Numbered from the stretch's first letter, positions 8,585 to 18,287 are shown. The stretch is 64,000 nt of DNA from Pseudomonas migulae NBRC 103157 (GCF_002091715.1 NZ_BDAG01000025.1:38000-101999); one strand, 5' to 3'. The notes: generated by a model from the sequence alone, not told the origin. Translations and numbers: made by a program.

Positions 8585-10104
8585 CCCGGCTGATCCGCAA
8601 TAAATCCAAGGCAGACCCCGCACCACCGACCACGCTGTTCCTGTTCGGTGCCCACGGTGACCTGGTCAAGCGCTTGCTGATGCCGGCGCTGTACAACCTG
8701 AGTCGCGACGGCCTGCTTGGCGATGGACTGCGGATCATCGGCGTTGACCACAATGCCATCACCGATGAAGCCTTTGCGCAGAAGCTCGAAGACTTCATTC
8801 GCGCCGAAGTGGCGAGCAAGGTCGGCAAGGGCGATCAAGTCCTTGACCCGCAGTTGTGGGCCAAACTGGCCAAAGGCATCAGCTACGTCCAGGGCGACTT
8901 CCTGGACGACAGCACGTATCAGGCGCTGGCGGCGAAAATTGCCGCCAGCGGCACCGGCAACGCGGTGTTCTATCTGGCCACGGCGCCACGTTTCTTCAGC
9001 GAAGTGGTGCGTCGTCTCGGCGCCGCCGGTTTGCTGCAAGAGACGCCGGAAGCCTTCCGAAGGGTGGTGATCGAAAAACCGTTCGGCTCCGATCTGCACA
9101 CCGCCGAAGCCTTGAACGCGTGCTTGCTCAAGGTGATGACGGAAAACCAGATCTACCGGATCGATCACTATCTGGGCAAGGAAACCGTGCAGAACATTCT
9201 GATCAGCCGGTTTTCCAATAGCCTGTTCGAAGCCTTCTGGAACAACCATTACATCGACCACGTACAGATCACCGCCGCAGAAACCGTCGGCGTGGAAACC
9301 CGTGGCAGTTTTTATGAACACACCGGCGCCCTGCGGGACATGGTGCCCAATCACCTGTTCCAGCTGTTGGCGATGGTGGCCATGGAACCGCCGGCCGCCT
9401 TTGGCGCCGATGCGGTTCGCGGCGAGAAAGCCAAAGTGGTGGGGGCGATCCGTCCCTGGTCCACCGAAGAGGCGCGGGCCAATTCGGTGCGCGGCCAATA
9501 CGCCGCCGGCGAAATTGACGGCAAGCCGTTGCCGGGTTATCGCCAGGAAACCAACGTATCGCCCCACAGCACGACCGAAACCTATGTCGCGCTCAAAGTC
9601 ATGATCGACAACTGGCGCTGGGTCGGCGTGCCGTTCTACCTGCGCACCGGCAAGCGCATGAGCGTGCGCGACACTGAGATCGTCATCTGTTTCAAACCGG
9701 CGCCTTATGCGCAGTTCCGTGATACCGAGGTCGATGAGCTGCAACCGACCTATCTGCGGATCCAGATTCAACCCAACGAAGGCATGTGGTTCGACCTGTT
9801 GGCCAAACGGCCTGGCCCGGCGTTGAAAATGGCCAATATCGAACTGGGTTTTGCCTACAAGGATTTCTTTGAAATGCAGCCGTCCACCGGCTACGAAACC
9901 CTGATCTACGATTGCCTGACTGGCGATCAGACGCTGTTCCAGCGCGCCGACAACATCGAAAATGGCTGGCGCGCCGTGCAACCATTCCTCGACGCCTGGC
10001 AGCAGGACGCGAGCGTGCAGACTTACGCAGCCGGTGAAGATGGACCGGCGACGGCAGAAGACCTGCTGACTCGCGATGGTCGCGTCTGGCATGACCTCGG
10101 ATGA
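8581..10104 (+). CDS. zwf: Glucose-6-phosphate 1-dehydrogenase
   Basis: A 507-residue enzyme oxidising glucose 6-phosphate to 6-phosphogluconolactone with NAD(P)+. The nucleotide-binding segment is LFLFGAHGDLVKRLL (GxxGDL), the Zwf signature RIDHYLGKE is near residue 194, and GVPFYLRTGKRM is in the C-terminal domain. It overlaps gnd by four bases and the HAD gene by four bases, forming a compact three-gene operon. Pseudomonads usually carry another zwf next to hexR/pgl/edd, so this is probably the second copy, paired with gnd for the oxidative pentose phosphate route. Confidence 0.94.
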   Translation: MTRLIRNKSKADPAPPTTLFLFGAHGDLVKRLLMPALYNLSRDGLLGDGLRIIGVDHNAITDEAFAQKLEDFIRAEVASKVGKGDQVLDPQLWAKLAKGISYVQGDFLDDSTYQALAAKIAASGTGNAVFYLATAPRFFSEVVRRLGAAGLLQETPEAFRRVVIEKPFGSDLHTAEALNACLLKVMTENQIYRIDHYLGKETVQNILISRFSNSLFEAFWNNHYIDHVQITAAETVGVETRGSFYEHTGALRDMVPNHLFQLLAMVAMEPPAAFGADAVRGEKAKVVGAIRPWSTEEARANSVRGQYAAGEIDGKPLPGYRQETNVSPHSTTETYVALKVMIDNWRWVGVPFYLRTGKRMSVRDTEIVICFKPAPYAQFRDTEVDELQPTYLRIQIQPNEGMWFDLLAKRPGPALKMANIELGFAYKDFFEMQPSTGYETLIYDCLTGDQTLFQRADNIENGWRAVQPFLDAWQQDASVQTYAAGEDGPATAEDLLTRDGRVWHDLG

Positions 10105-10922
10105 GTGAAGTCACGCAACACGCCATCCGTTTTCTGCTCAGTGACATGGACGGCACATTGTTGCTGCCGGACCACAGCCTCAGCCAGCGCACCATCGAAG
10201 CCGTCCGTTCGTTGCGCGAGGCGGGCGTGTTGTTCAGCCTCGCCACTGGCCGGCCACCCAAAGCCATGTTGCAGCAGATCGAGGCCTTGGGCGTCGATCT
10301 GCCGACGGCAGCATTCAATGGCGGCACGATCGTCCATCCAGATGGCAGTTTGCTGGTCGCGCATTACTTGCCGGCCACGGCCGCACTGACCACGCTGGCG
10401 CTGTTTGCCGATCTGCCGGACATCGAAGTGTGGGTGTTCAGCGGCGGGGACTGGCTGGTGAAAGACCCGACCGGGCCGATGGTGCCTCGAGAGCAGCATG
10501 GCCTGGGGTATCCGCCCGTGGTGGTGGAAAGTTTTGAGCCCTATCTGGAACACATCGACAAGATCGTTGCGGCGAGCAACAACACGCAGCTGTTGATAGA
10601 GCTGGAGGCGCAATTGCTGCCCAAGGTCGAGGGCCAGGCGCAGGTGTCGCGATCGCAACCGGTGTACCTCGACGTGACCGCGATGCAAGCCAACAAGGGC
10701 GACGCGTTGGCGACACTGGCCGCGTTCCTCGGCGTGCCGCTGGAGCAGACGGCGGCCTTGGGCGATGGCGGCAATGACCCCGCCATGTTTCACCGCGCCG
10801 GCTTGTCGATCGCCATGGGGCAGGCGGAAGAAGCGGTGAAGCGTCAGGCCGACGTGGTGACGGGGGCCAACACCGAGGATGGCGCGGCGCAGGCGATCGA
10901 GCGGTACATCCTCCCTCACTAG
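10101..10922 (+). CDS. HAD-superfamily (Cof-type) phosphatase
   Basis: A 273-residue HAD phosphatase of the Cof/type IIB group. The nucleophile motif is LLSDMDGTLL near residue 14, motif II lies in LFSLATGRPP, the conserved Lys is in ANKGDALATL, and motif IV is ALGDGGNDPAMF. Such enzymes dephosphorylate sugar phosphates. Its ATGA overlap with zwf suggests a role near hexose or pentose phosphates, for example detoxifying a phosphorylated by-product, but this is inference. Confidence 0.88.
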   Translation: MSEVTQHAIRFLLSDMDGTLLLPDHSLSQRTIEAVRSLREAGVLFSLATGRPPKAMLQQIEALGVDLPTAAFNGGTIVHPDGSLLVAHYLPATAALTTLALFADLPDIEVWVFSGGDWLVKDPTGPMVPREQHGLGYPPVVVESFEPYLEHIDKIVAASNNTQLLIELEAQLLPKVEGQAQVSRSQPVYLDVTAMQANKGDALATLAAFLGVPLEQTAALGDGGNDPAMFHRAGLSIAMGQAEEAVKRQADVVTGANTEDGAAQAIERYILPH

Positions 10923-10933
10923 CGACACAAAAC

Positions 10934-11028
10934 AAATGTGGGAGCGGGCTTGCTCGCGAAAGCGGTGTATCAGACAACTTAATGTTGAATGACACACCGC
11001 TTTCGCGAGCAAGCCCGCTCCCACATTT
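10934..11028. repeat. REP pair (TGTGGGAGCGGGCTTGCTCGCGA type)
   Basis: Two head-to-head copies of a 35-base arm that continues into AAGCGGTGT, with a spacer of about 25 bases. They lie between convergent genes (HAD phosphatase and nhaB), a position where a hairpin may act as a bidirectional terminator. Confidence 0.9.
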
Positions 11029-11036
11029 GACCGTGT

Positions 11037-12539
11037 TTACAACCAGTAACTCACCGCATACCACCCAAGAACACCCATCACCACGGTGTAAGGCAACGCC
11101 ATCCACACCATCCGCCCATACGACAGGCGAATCAGCGGTGCAATCGCCGACGTCAGCAGAAACAGAAACGCTGCCTGGCCATTGGGCGTCGCCACGCTCG
11201 GCAGGTTGGTGCCGGTGTTGATCGCAATCGCCAGGGTCTCGAAATGTTCACGGCTCATGTGACCGGAGATGAACGCCTGTTTCACTTCGGTGATGTAGAT
11301 GGTCGCGACAAATACGTTGTCGCTGATCGCCGACAGCAGTCCGTTGGCAATAAACAGCATGCCCGGTTGCTGATCCGCCGGCAGCGCCAGCACCCACTGG
11401 ATCAGCGGCGTGAACAGCTGCTGATCGTGAATCACCGCCACCACCGCAAAAAACACCACCAACAACGCCGTGAACGGCATGGCGTCCTTGAACGCAGTGC
11501 CGAGCCGATGCTCGTCAGTAATGCCGGTGAACGCGGTAATCAGCACAATCACCATCAAGCCGATCAGGCCCACTTCAGCCACGTGGAAGGCCAGGCAGCC
11601 AATCAGGATCAGCGCCGCCAGCCCTTGAACTATCAGCGCAGCGCGTTCGCGCGAGGTGCGATCGGCGTTGTCTTCGGCGGCATAGTTGGCCAGCACGGCG
11701 CGCACGTTGTCCGGCAGGAGCGTGCCGTAACCGAACCAGCGCAACTTCTCCAGCAGCACGCAAGTCACCAGGCCCGCCAACAGCACCGGCAGCGAAACCG
11801 GGGCGACTTTCAGGAAGAACTCAGAAAAGTGCCAACCCATTTCGTGGCCGATCAGCAGGTTCTGTGGCTCGCCGACCAGGGTAGAAACGCCGCCCAATGC
11901 GGTGCCCACGGCGCCGTGCATCAACAGGCTGCGCAGAAAAGCGCGGAACTGTTCGAGGTCGGCGTGATGGAGTGTTGGCAGGTGCTGGTCGTCGCCATAT
12001 TCACTGTCCTGGCGCGGATCGTTGCCCGAGGCGACCCGGTGATATACCGAGTAAAACCCTACCGCCGCGCTGATGATCACCGCGGTCACGGTCAAGGCAT
12101 CGAGAAAAGCCGAGAGAAACGCTGACAGAAAGCAGAACATCAATGCCAGCAACGCCTTGGAGCGAACCCCGAGCAGTAGGCGCGAGAACATAAACAGCAG
12201 CAGTTCTTTCATGAAGTAGATACCCGCCACCATGAACATCAGCAGCAGGATCACCGGGAAGTTGTGCACCAGTTCGTCATACAGCGCCTGGGGCGTGGTC
12301 ATCTTCAACAGCAGCGCTTCGATCAGCAACAGGCCGCCGGGCATCAACGGATAACACTTGAGCGCCATGGCCAAGGTAAAGATGAATTCCAGCACCAGCA
12401 GCCAACCGGCCGCTACGGGACCTACGGTCCACAGCACCAGGGCGTTGAGGATCAGGAAGCCGAGAATGCTGGCCTTGTACCAGCGAGGTGAGTGCCCGAG
12501 AAAATTATGCGCGAACGCCTGGGCCATTGAGCCGGACAT
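11037..12539 (-). CDS. nhaB: Na+/H+ antiporter NhaB
   Basis: A 500-residue polytopic inner-membrane protein with about 10-12 hydrophobic segments, matching NhaB in length. It exports Na+ in exchange for H+, contributing to pH and salt homeostasis. Recognisable segments are the N-terminal AHNFLGHSPRWYK, LGGVSTLVGEPQNLLIGHEMGW, and the C-terminal AINTGTNLPSVATPNGQAAF. AAGGAGCAG lies upstream of the ATG. It appears to be a single-gene unit ending at a REP pair. Confidence 0.95.
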   Translation of the reverse strand: MSGSMAQAFAHNFLGHSPRWYKASILGFLILNALVLWTVGPVAAGWLLVLEFIFTLAMALKCYPLMPGGLLLIEALLLKMTTPQALYDELVHNFPVILLLMFMVAGIYFMKELLLFMFSRLLLGVRSKALLALMFCFLSAFLSAFLDALTVTAVIISAAVGFYSVYHRVASGNDPRQDSEYGDDQHLPTLHHADLEQFRAFLRSLLMHGAVGTALGGVSTLVGEPQNLLIGHEMGWHFSEFFLKVAPVSLPVLLAGLVTCVLLEKLRWFGYGTLLPDNVRAVLANYAAEDNADRTSRERAALIVQGLAALILIGCLAFHVAEVGLIGLMVIVLITAFTGITDEHRLGTAFKDAMPFTALLVVFFAVVAVIHDQQLFTPLIQWVLALPADQQPGMLFIANGLLSAISDNVFVATIYITEVKQAFISGHMSREHFETLAIAINTGTNLPSVATPNGQAAFLFLLTSAIAPLIRLSYGRMVWMALPYTVVMGVLGWYAVSYWL

Positions 12540-12617
12540 CGGCTGCTCCTTATATTAAGAAGCGCGCAAGTTGCCGTAAGCTGAGAGGAAGATCAAGCGT
12601 AGGAAATGTCAGAGTAG

Positions 12618-13907
12618 CTATCCCAGATACCGTGCGACGATTGCCCGGTAGTTGCCATCCAGTGAATAGCCGCCTACGACAATGTTGCCATCGGACTGCA
12701 CGGCCAGGGAGGTCGCGGTATCCGGACCGCGGCTGAGGCGGGTGCGGATCCAACCGACACCATTGCCAAAGCTGCAATCCAGCTGTCCGCCGGGCAGATG
12801 CCGGGCCAGAATGAAATCGGCTTCAATGCCCCCGCCCGTGGCACCAACGGTTAGCACGCTGTCGTCCGCAAGGACCTGGGCTGCGGTCCACTGGCAACCG
12901 CTGTGGCCAATCTCCAGTAATCGCGGTTGGCCGCCGTTGCAGTGAATGTCTGGGCGGCCATTGCTGTGAATCTTCAGGGCCATGCACTGCATTGGGTCGC
13001 GGGTGCTGCCAAAACACAGCAAATCGCCGTTTTGCTGTTGGACGATCTGGCTGACCTGAGCGTGATGCTCCTGTGCCATGAAACTCATGAAACCGTCCAC
13101 GGCGAAACGGTCGTCGAGGCTGCCGTCGCTGTGATAACGCGCAAGCAGGCCTTCTTCAGGAAAATTGATCGAGCCGCCGACCAGAATCCGACCGTCAGGT
13201 TGCACCAGCAGGCTGCTCAGCCAGGTGTTCATCAGCAGGTGGCGGACCAGCACGAAGCCACGACCGTTGAAGGTGTCGTCCAGTGAACCGTCAGGGTGAA
13301 GCCGTACCAGTACGCCGACATGATCGGCCAGCTCGAAATGATGATTGGCCAGCAAAAGGATTCGCCCGTTGTCCTGTACATAGACATCACACGCTTCGGC
13401 GCCCGGCACACCAGGTGGCAACCAGGCATCGCGCACACCTTGGGAAAGATTGCCCGGCAGGCGCACGACACAGCGTCCGTTGTTGCCAAATGACTGGACC
13501 GGTTTGCCCTGCTGATTGAAAAGCGCGAAGGCGGGCAGTGTCCGATGCGCATTTTCATAGTGCAGGCCGGCCACCAGAATGCGCCCATCGGCCAGTAGCA
13601 AGACTTTGCCGGCCATGGCCTCGAAACCGGGTTCGAACTGACTGATGACACTGCCTTGCTGGCCGAAGGCCAGATCCGCCGAGCCGTCCTCAAGCAGGCG
13701 CGCCAGGCCAAAGCGGCTGCCGCCCGGGGTGCCGACTTTGGCGGCTATCAGTAACCGGCCCGCGGAATCAATCGCGACGCCATTGGCCATGCTGGAGGTG
13801 CTGCCGGCGAAATACACTTGGGTTTTGCCGGTGCCGGCAAAGGACTCGTCGAGTTTCCCGGCATCGTTCTGCTTAAGGGGTAAGGCCAAAGAGGTCTGGA
13901 CTGACAT
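12618..13907 (-). CDS. Delta-60 repeat (DUF5122) beta-propeller protein
   Basis: A 429-residue protein built of tandem delta-60 repeats, each following the pattern G-K-L-D-x-S-F-x-G-x-G followed by a strand ending in D-G-R-I-L-V-G-G. At least six are visible, for example LDESFAGTGK, LDDTFNGRGF, LDDRFAVDGF and LDCSFGNGVG. The repeats probably form a closed propeller. The frame extends upstream to 14066, but ATG at 13907 has GGGAGA eight bases upstream. No signal peptide is evident, and no catalytic function is known for the family. Confidence 0.85.
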   Translation of the reverse strand: MSVQTSLALPLKQNDAGKLDESFAGTGKTQVYFAGSTSSMANGVAIDSAGRLLIAAKVGTPGGSRFGLARLLEDGSADLAFGQQGSVISQFEPGFEAMAGKVLLLADGRILVAGLHYENAHRTLPAFALFNQQGKPVQSFGNNGRCVVRLPGNLSQGVRDAWLPPGVPGAEACDVYVQDNGRILLLANHHFELADHVGVLVRLHPDGSLDDTFNGRGFVLVRHLLMNTWLSSLLVQPDGRILVGGSINFPEEGLLARYHSDGSLDDRFAVDGFMSFMAQEHHAQVSQIVQQQNGDLLCFGSTRDPMQCMALKIHSNGRPDIHCNGGQPRLLEIGHSGCQWTAAQVLADDSVLTVGATGGGIEADFILARHLPGGQLDCSFGNGVGWIRTRLSRGPDTATSLAVQSDGNIVVGGYSLDGNYRAIVARYLG

Positions 13908-14188
13908 GCACGCATCTCCCTGCGAGTCGTCTTGATCCAGGAGTGGGGGAGGGGCGACTGGGGAAATATTCAACGCCTGAATGAGCAACTGCACAACTGA
14001 CAAAACTAACAGGCGGAGCGTCGCTTTGTGCCAGAACAGTGTCTTTTCGAACCACTGAAAAGCCAACCAATCAATTGGCCTTCGAAAGTTCGAATAAACG
14101 GACGTCGCCAGTGTATCTGGCGCAGAAGGCCAGCAAACTAACGATCGAGGGGAGGGTGCGGATTACCGGAAGTAATCCGCAAAACGCT

Positions 14189-14455
14189 TTAGTGCGGCAT
14201 CGACCACGATTGCAGCGTGTAACCTTCCTGGCTCAGCTCTTTACGGGCTTCTTCCAGAACATGTTCAAGTTGCGCGGGATCGGTATAGGCGCTGCTTGGG
14301 ATCTGCGTGCGGCCAATGCGGGTATTGGTCCGGTCGATGACGGTCAGGCTGAGTTCGCCGTTGCCGTCTTGTGGGGCCCAGGCCACGCATTGAAATGGCT
14401 TGAACGCGCGATCGGCAATCAAAAGAGCTTCGTTGATACGGAGCGGGGCTGTCAT
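14189..14455 (-). CDS. Hypothetical protein of about 88 residues
   Basis: A small soluble alpha/beta-looking protein (MTAPLRINEALLIADRAF...). It contains CVAWAPQDGNGELSLTVIDRTNTRIGRTQI and a C-terminal helix QLEHVLEEARKELSQEG. ATG at 14455 is preferred over an upstream in-frame ATG because AGAGAGA is properly spaced. No family is recognised. It is divergent from the sigma-54 regulator gene. Confidence 0.65.
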   Translation of the reverse strand: MTAPLRINEALLIADRAFKPFQCVAWAPQDGNGELSLTVIDRTNTRIGRTQIPSSAYTDPAQLEHVLEEARKELSQEGYTLQSWSMPH

Positions 14456-14798
14456 GGGATTTTCTCTCTGTATGCCCAATCAAGTGATGTGCCGTCGGTT
14501 GGGCTTACCGTTCGGCTGGTTACTTGTACTGATGCCCGCAACCCATGGGTGGGTCACATACAATTAACAGAAATTCCAACTTTCTTTCTTCGACCCAGCG
14601 TTTCGACAGGCTTTGAAAGCTGAATGAAAGGTTCGGCTCGTTAGGTAACTAACAAAGTTACTTCTTATAACTGCTTAAGCGGCCTTCCTATAGTCAATCG
14701 ATACAAGACAATGTCAAATTATTGCTAATGTTACAGTCAGGTCTGCCAAATGACTGTTTTTAATAATATTTCCTAAAATTTGGCGCCAAGGAACAGTC
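14456..14798. other. AT-rich upstream region of the sigma-54 activator gene
   Basis: This stretch separates the 88-residue gene from the regulator and holds no gene. It is markedly AT-rich near the regulator. It contains the heptamer ACAGTCA at 14733-14739, its inverted copy TGACTGT at 14751-14757 followed by a T-run, and a third direct copy at 14793-14799 reaching the start codon. These may form an operator, or a hairpin acting on the regulator mRNA. Confidence 0.4.
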
Positions 14799-16124
14799 AT
14801 GATCGAAGCGCCCGCGTTACGACGTCTGTTAGTGGTGGACCCGTGCGACGACTGCCATCGTCTGTTGCCGGGGTTGCGCGCGGTAGGTTGGGACGTTGAT
14901 AGCTGCACCCTGGAACATGCCGTCGACCGAACCTGCGACGTTGGCCTGTTGCGTTTGCAGCCGTTTCATCTGGAACGCCCCGAGGCCGTCAAGGAGCTGA
15001 TCAGCCGCAGCGGCACCGAGTGGATTGCCGTGCTCAACCAGGAAGTCCTGCGGCTGCAAAATGTCGGGGACTTCGTCTGCGAATGGTTTTTCGATTTCCA
15101 CACCTTGCCGTTCGATGTGTCGCGGGTTCAGGTGACGCTCGGACGGGCATTTGGCATGGCGCGCTTGCGTGGCCAGGGCACGGTTCACATCAATCAGCCC
15201 GAACATGAGCTGCTCGGCGACAGCAAACCGATTCGCGAGCTGCGCAAACTGCTGAGTAAATTGGCGCCCACCGAGTCTCCGGTGTTGATTCGCGGTGAAA
15301 GCGGGACTGGCAAAGAGCTGGTCGCCCGCACCCTCCATCGGCAATCTCAGCGACACAGCAAACCCTTTGTCGCGATCAATTGCGGCGCGATTCCTGAACA
15401 CTTGATCCAGTCCGAACTGTTTGGTCACGAGAAGGGCGCCTTTACCGGCGCCCATCAGCGCAAGGTCGGTCGGATCGAAGCCGCCAACGGCGGAACCCTG
15501 TTTCTCGACGAGATCGGTGACCTGCCGCTGGAGCTGCAAGCCAATCTGTTGCGCTTCCTCCAGGAAAAACACATCGAGCGTGTGGGCGGCAGTCAGCCGA
15601 TTCCGGTGGATGTGCGGGTATTGGCGGCGACACACGTTGACCTGGAAGCCGCCATCGAGAAAAAACGCTTCCGCGAAGATTTGTACTACCGCCTCAACGT
15701 GCTGCAAGTGGTCACTGCGCCGCTGCGTGAGCGCCATGGCGATCTGTCGATGCTGGCCAACCACTTCTCCCATTTCTACAGCCATGAAACCGGCCGTCGT
15801 CCGCGCAGCTTCAGCGAAGACGCGCTGATTGCCATGGGCAAGCATGACTGGCCTGGCAACGTACGTGAACTGGCCAACCGGGTACGCCGCGGGCTGGTCC
15901 TGGCCGAGGGACGGCAGATCGAGGCGCGTGACCTGGGGCTGATCAGCCAGCAGACGATTGCTGCGCCGATGGGCACCCTCGAAGACTACAAGACACGCGC
16001 CGAACGCCAGGCGCTGTGCGACGTTTTGAACCGCCACAGCGACAACCTGAGTGTCGCCGCCCGGGTGCTTGGCGTGTCGCGGCCCACCTTTTACAGACTG
16101 CTGCACAAGCACCAGATCCGCTGA
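14799..16124 (+). CDS. Sigma-54-dependent activator with VpsR-like N-terminus
   Basis: A 441-residue bacterial enhancer-binding protein. Residues about 1-130 resemble the receiver-like VpsR domain but lack a clear phospho-acceptor cluster. The AAA+ domain (~145-375) has Walker A GESGTGKE, the sigma-54 contact loop GAFTGA, Walker B GGTLFLDEIGDL, and DVRVLAATHVDLE. The C-terminal Fis-type helix-turn-helix ends in LSVAARVLGVSRPTFYRLLHKH. In Vibrio, VpsR binds c-di-GMP and drives biofilm genes; here an intact GAFTGA loop points to genuine sigma-54 activation. It lies tail-to-tail with fapF, and a sigma-54 promoter precedes fapA, so it is the likely activator of the amyloid operon (inference). Confidence 0.9.
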   Translation: MIEAPALRRLLVVDPCDDCHRLLPGLRAVGWDVDSCTLEHAVDRTCDVGLLRLQPFHLERPEAVKELISRSGTEWIAVLNQEVLRLQNVGDFVCEWFFDFHTLPFDVSRVQVTLGRAFGMARLRGQGTVHINQPEHELLGDSKPIRELRKLLSKLAPTESPVLIRGESGTGKELVARTLHRQSQRHSKPFVAINCGAIPEHLIQSELFGHEKGAFTGAHQRKVGRIEAANGGTLFLDEIGDLPLELQANLLRFLQEKHIERVGGSQPIPVDVRVLAATHVDLEAAIEKKRFREDLYYRLNVLQVVTAPLRERHGDLSMLANHFSHFYSHETGRRPRSFSEDALIAMGKHDWPGNVRELANRVRRGLVLAEGRQIEARDLGLISQQTIAAPMGTLEDYKTRAERQALCDVLNRHSDNLSVAARVLGVSRPTFYRLLHKHQIR

Positions 16125-16145
16125 ACGCAAGATCAGACAATAAAA

Positions 16146-16177
16146 AATCCCGCTACGATCGAAATCGCAGCGGGATT
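16146..16177. terminator. Bidirectional rho-independent terminator
   Basis: The stem AATCCCGCT/AGCGGGATT has A/T-rich flanks on both sides (TAAAAA before, TCGGTTTTG after). It lies between the convergent sigma-54 regulator gene and fapF and can serve both strands. Confidence 0.85.
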
Positions 16178-16187
16178 CGGTTTTGGA

Positions 16188-17468
16188 TCAGAAGTAGTAC
16201 GGGAATTTCAGGCTGAAGGAAAAGTCTGGCGCGTCGTCGGTCAGGCCGATGGCCAGGTTGGGAACGATCGTCAGGTTGTCGGTGGCTGCCAGAGTCATGC
16301 CGATGTTGAAGTTGGCCGCGTTGTAATCGCTGTTGGAAATCGATTGCCAATCGCCGCCGTCCGGCTTGATCTTGCTTTTGCGGGCGAACTGATCGGTGAA
16401 CGAGAACGACATACTCATCTTCTCGTTCAAGGCGAATGCAATGCCGGCGCCGACCTGCCAGGAATCGCCCAGTTTCACGTCCCCTTTAACCTTGGCGCCG
16501 ACCTGAGGGCTGATGTCGCTGAAAGAGTCCTCCATGTTGTAGGTGTAGGCCAGGGAGCCGAACAGCACGGCCGGGTCGAAGGTCTTGACCAGTGAGATAC
16601 CCGGGGTGATCGACCAGACGCCATTGCCGGTAGGCAAGTCCTCGGGGACCGCGAGGTTATCGTTGTTCGGATCCTCGATCAGCTTGATGCCGTAAGGATC
16701 CTTGCCGGTGGGTGCCTTGATGCGCAGTGTAGCGACCGCGTCGGGCAGGCTGGCCGACTCATCCAGAAACTTGTAGGCAACGCCCACGTTCACATCGCCG
16801 ATGGTCGGGTCGCGGGTAACGGTTGCGTCCGACGTCACAGGGCCTGCACCACCAGCGCCACCCGAGGAATACGTTGATTCGCGATAAACCACGGGGACGT
16901 TAATGTCGAACTGCCAGCGTTGCGCCACGTTGTAGCGGGCAGTCAGGTCCAGCGTCCAGTTGTCGGCCTTGATGCGGTCGAGGTTGATGTTGCCGAGGAA
17001 AATCGAGTCCAGCGCCAGAAAGCCATTGAGCGTCAGCGCACGTGTATCGAAGTGCGTGTACGTCAGGCCGGTTTCCACACTGAACTTGCCGCCACCGAAA
17101 AAGCCACTGGCTTCGTCATACAGGTTGGAAACGCTTTGCGCAGGCTCGGAATCATCTCTGAGCGATTGGCCGTATGAACTGCCGGTGGTTCCCGGCGCAC
17201 CAGCCGCCACCGTCTGGCCACCCCTGCTCGGTTCGGCAGGGGATTTGGTCAAACGTTTGGGAGGCGGTGTCACCGGTGTTTCTTCTACCTGGCGAACGCG
17301 CTGTTCGAGGACCATCAGCGCGTTCTGTTGTGCTTCGTAACGCTGTTTCAACTCCATGAGTTCTTGTTTTAATGCTTCAACCTGGGGATCCGATGCTGCG
17401 TAAAGCATTGTGCCCGGTGCCAGGCTACTCAAACAAACGATAGCTCTGAGCGTTAACGATCGGTGCAT
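16188..17468 (-). CDS. fapF: Functional amyloid outer-membrane secretion pore FapF
   Basis: A 426-residue outer-membrane protein, the last gene of the fap operon. A signal peptide (to about residue 24, MLYAASDPQ) is followed by a coiled coil (VEALKQELMELKQRYEAQQNALMVLEQRVRQVEE), a Pro/Gly-rich linker, and a ~270-residue beta-barrel with alternating strands ending in the aromatic ...FSFSLKFPYYF. This matches the known FapF architecture: a trimeric barrel gated by an N-terminal coiled coil, through which FapB, FapC and FapE are exported. AAGGGA precedes the ATG. It follows fapE after 45 bases. Confidence 0.93.
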   Translation of the reverse strand: MHRSLTLRAIVCLSSLAPGTMLYAASDPQVEALKQELMELKQRYEAQQNALMVLEQRVRQVEETPVTPPPKRLTKSPAEPSRGGQTVAAGAPGTTGSSYGQSLRDDSEPAQSVSNLYDEASGFFGGGKFSVETGLTYTHFDTRALTLNGFLALDSIFLGNINLDRIKADNWTLDLTARYNVAQRWQFDINVPVVYRESTYSSGGAGGAGPVTSDATVTRDPTIGDVNVGVAYKFLDESASLPDAVATLRIKAPTGKDPYGIKLIEDPNNDNLAVPEDLPTGNGVWSITPGISLVKTFDPAVLFGSLAYTYNMEDSFSDISPQVGAKVKGDVKLGDSWQVGAGIAFALNEKMSMSFSFTDQFARKSKIKPDGGDWQSISNSDYNAANFNIGMTLAATDNLTIVPNLAIGLTDDAPDFSFSLKFPYYF

Positions 17469-17513
17469 GGTTAGGCGTCCCTTCTGAGTACATCTGATGA
17501 GACTGAGCGTAGA

Positions 17514-18254
17514 TCAGAATCCGAGAGCGCGAAGACCTTTGAGCTGATCCAGGTTGCCATTCAGCGAACTGGTTGATGGCAGGTTATCGCGCAGCACAAC
17601 GTTGATCGACATCAGGTTGTTTACCTGGTTGCCACCGCCAAGCAAGGTCGCGTTTTGCATGAGCCCGCCCTGGGCGAGACGCTGCGCGATGCTCCCCTGG
17701 TTGTTATTGGCCACGATATTGAGCTGCACGCCCGCGCCGGTAGAGGAAATGCTCAGCGCCCCGGCACCATTGGCGTGGGTCAAGGTTGAGCCCGCGGCCA
17801 GTACTTGCCCTTGGTTGTTCATCTGCGGAGCCTGGCCACCTTTCTGGACGTTGAGATTAACGTTGTTGTAAGCGCTGTTGTTGTCGCCGGCAGCGCGAAC
17901 AACTTGAGTGACGCCCTGGGTCGTGTTCAAACCGTTTCCGCCGCTGACGGTACCGGTGCCCTGAGTAACCGTCGAGCCATTACCTGTTTCGTCAATCATC
18001 GACACATAGAACTGTGGCTGGATGGTCGTTTGCTGAATTTGCATCGAGGACGTTGCCCCGATCACTTGACCGTTGGCATTTTGCCAGGTGCTGGTCATGA
18101 CAATCCCGAAACTGACGATCCGTCCCGGCATGACATAGCGACCTCGCAGGCTTGCCAGTTCCTGATCGCTCAGCTCGATGGGTTTGAATATCTGTGCCTG
18201 GGTTGGCAGGCTGGCGGCCAGGCAAACTACAGCCAGCCAGATTGGAGTCTTCAT
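17514..18254 (-). CDS. fapE: Functional amyloid component FapE
   Basis: A 246-residue exported protein with signal peptide MKTPIWLAVVCLAASLPTQA. The mature part starts with the ELSDQELASLRGRYVMPGR motif, then Asn/Gln/Gly-rich segments, and ends ...NLDQLKGLRALGF. FapE is a minor component of the fibres and a substrate of FapF in characterised strains. GGGAG lies about eight bases upstream of the start. It is between fapD and fapF in the standard gene order. Confidence 0.9.
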   Translation of the reverse strand: MKTPIWLAVVCLAASLPTQAQIFKPIELSDQELASLRGRYVMPGRIVSFGIVMTSTWQNANGQVIGATSSMQIQQTTIQPQFYVSMIDETGNGSTVTQGTGTVSGGNGLNTTQGVTQVVRAAGDNNSAYNNVNLNVQKGGQAPQMNNQGQVLAAGSTLTHANGAGALSISSTGAGVQLNIVANNNQGSIAQRLAQGGLMQNATLLGGGNQVNNLMSINVVLRDNLPSTSSLNGNLDQLKGLRALGF

Positions 18255-18287
18255 TAGATGCTCCCGGAGCGTCGTGCTCCCTTGTTA

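Noticed and set aside
8491..10092. A 533-codon minus-strand frame opposite zwf
   Set aside because: The sense strand carries clear Zwf signatures and operon overlaps; the antisense product has no recognisable motif.
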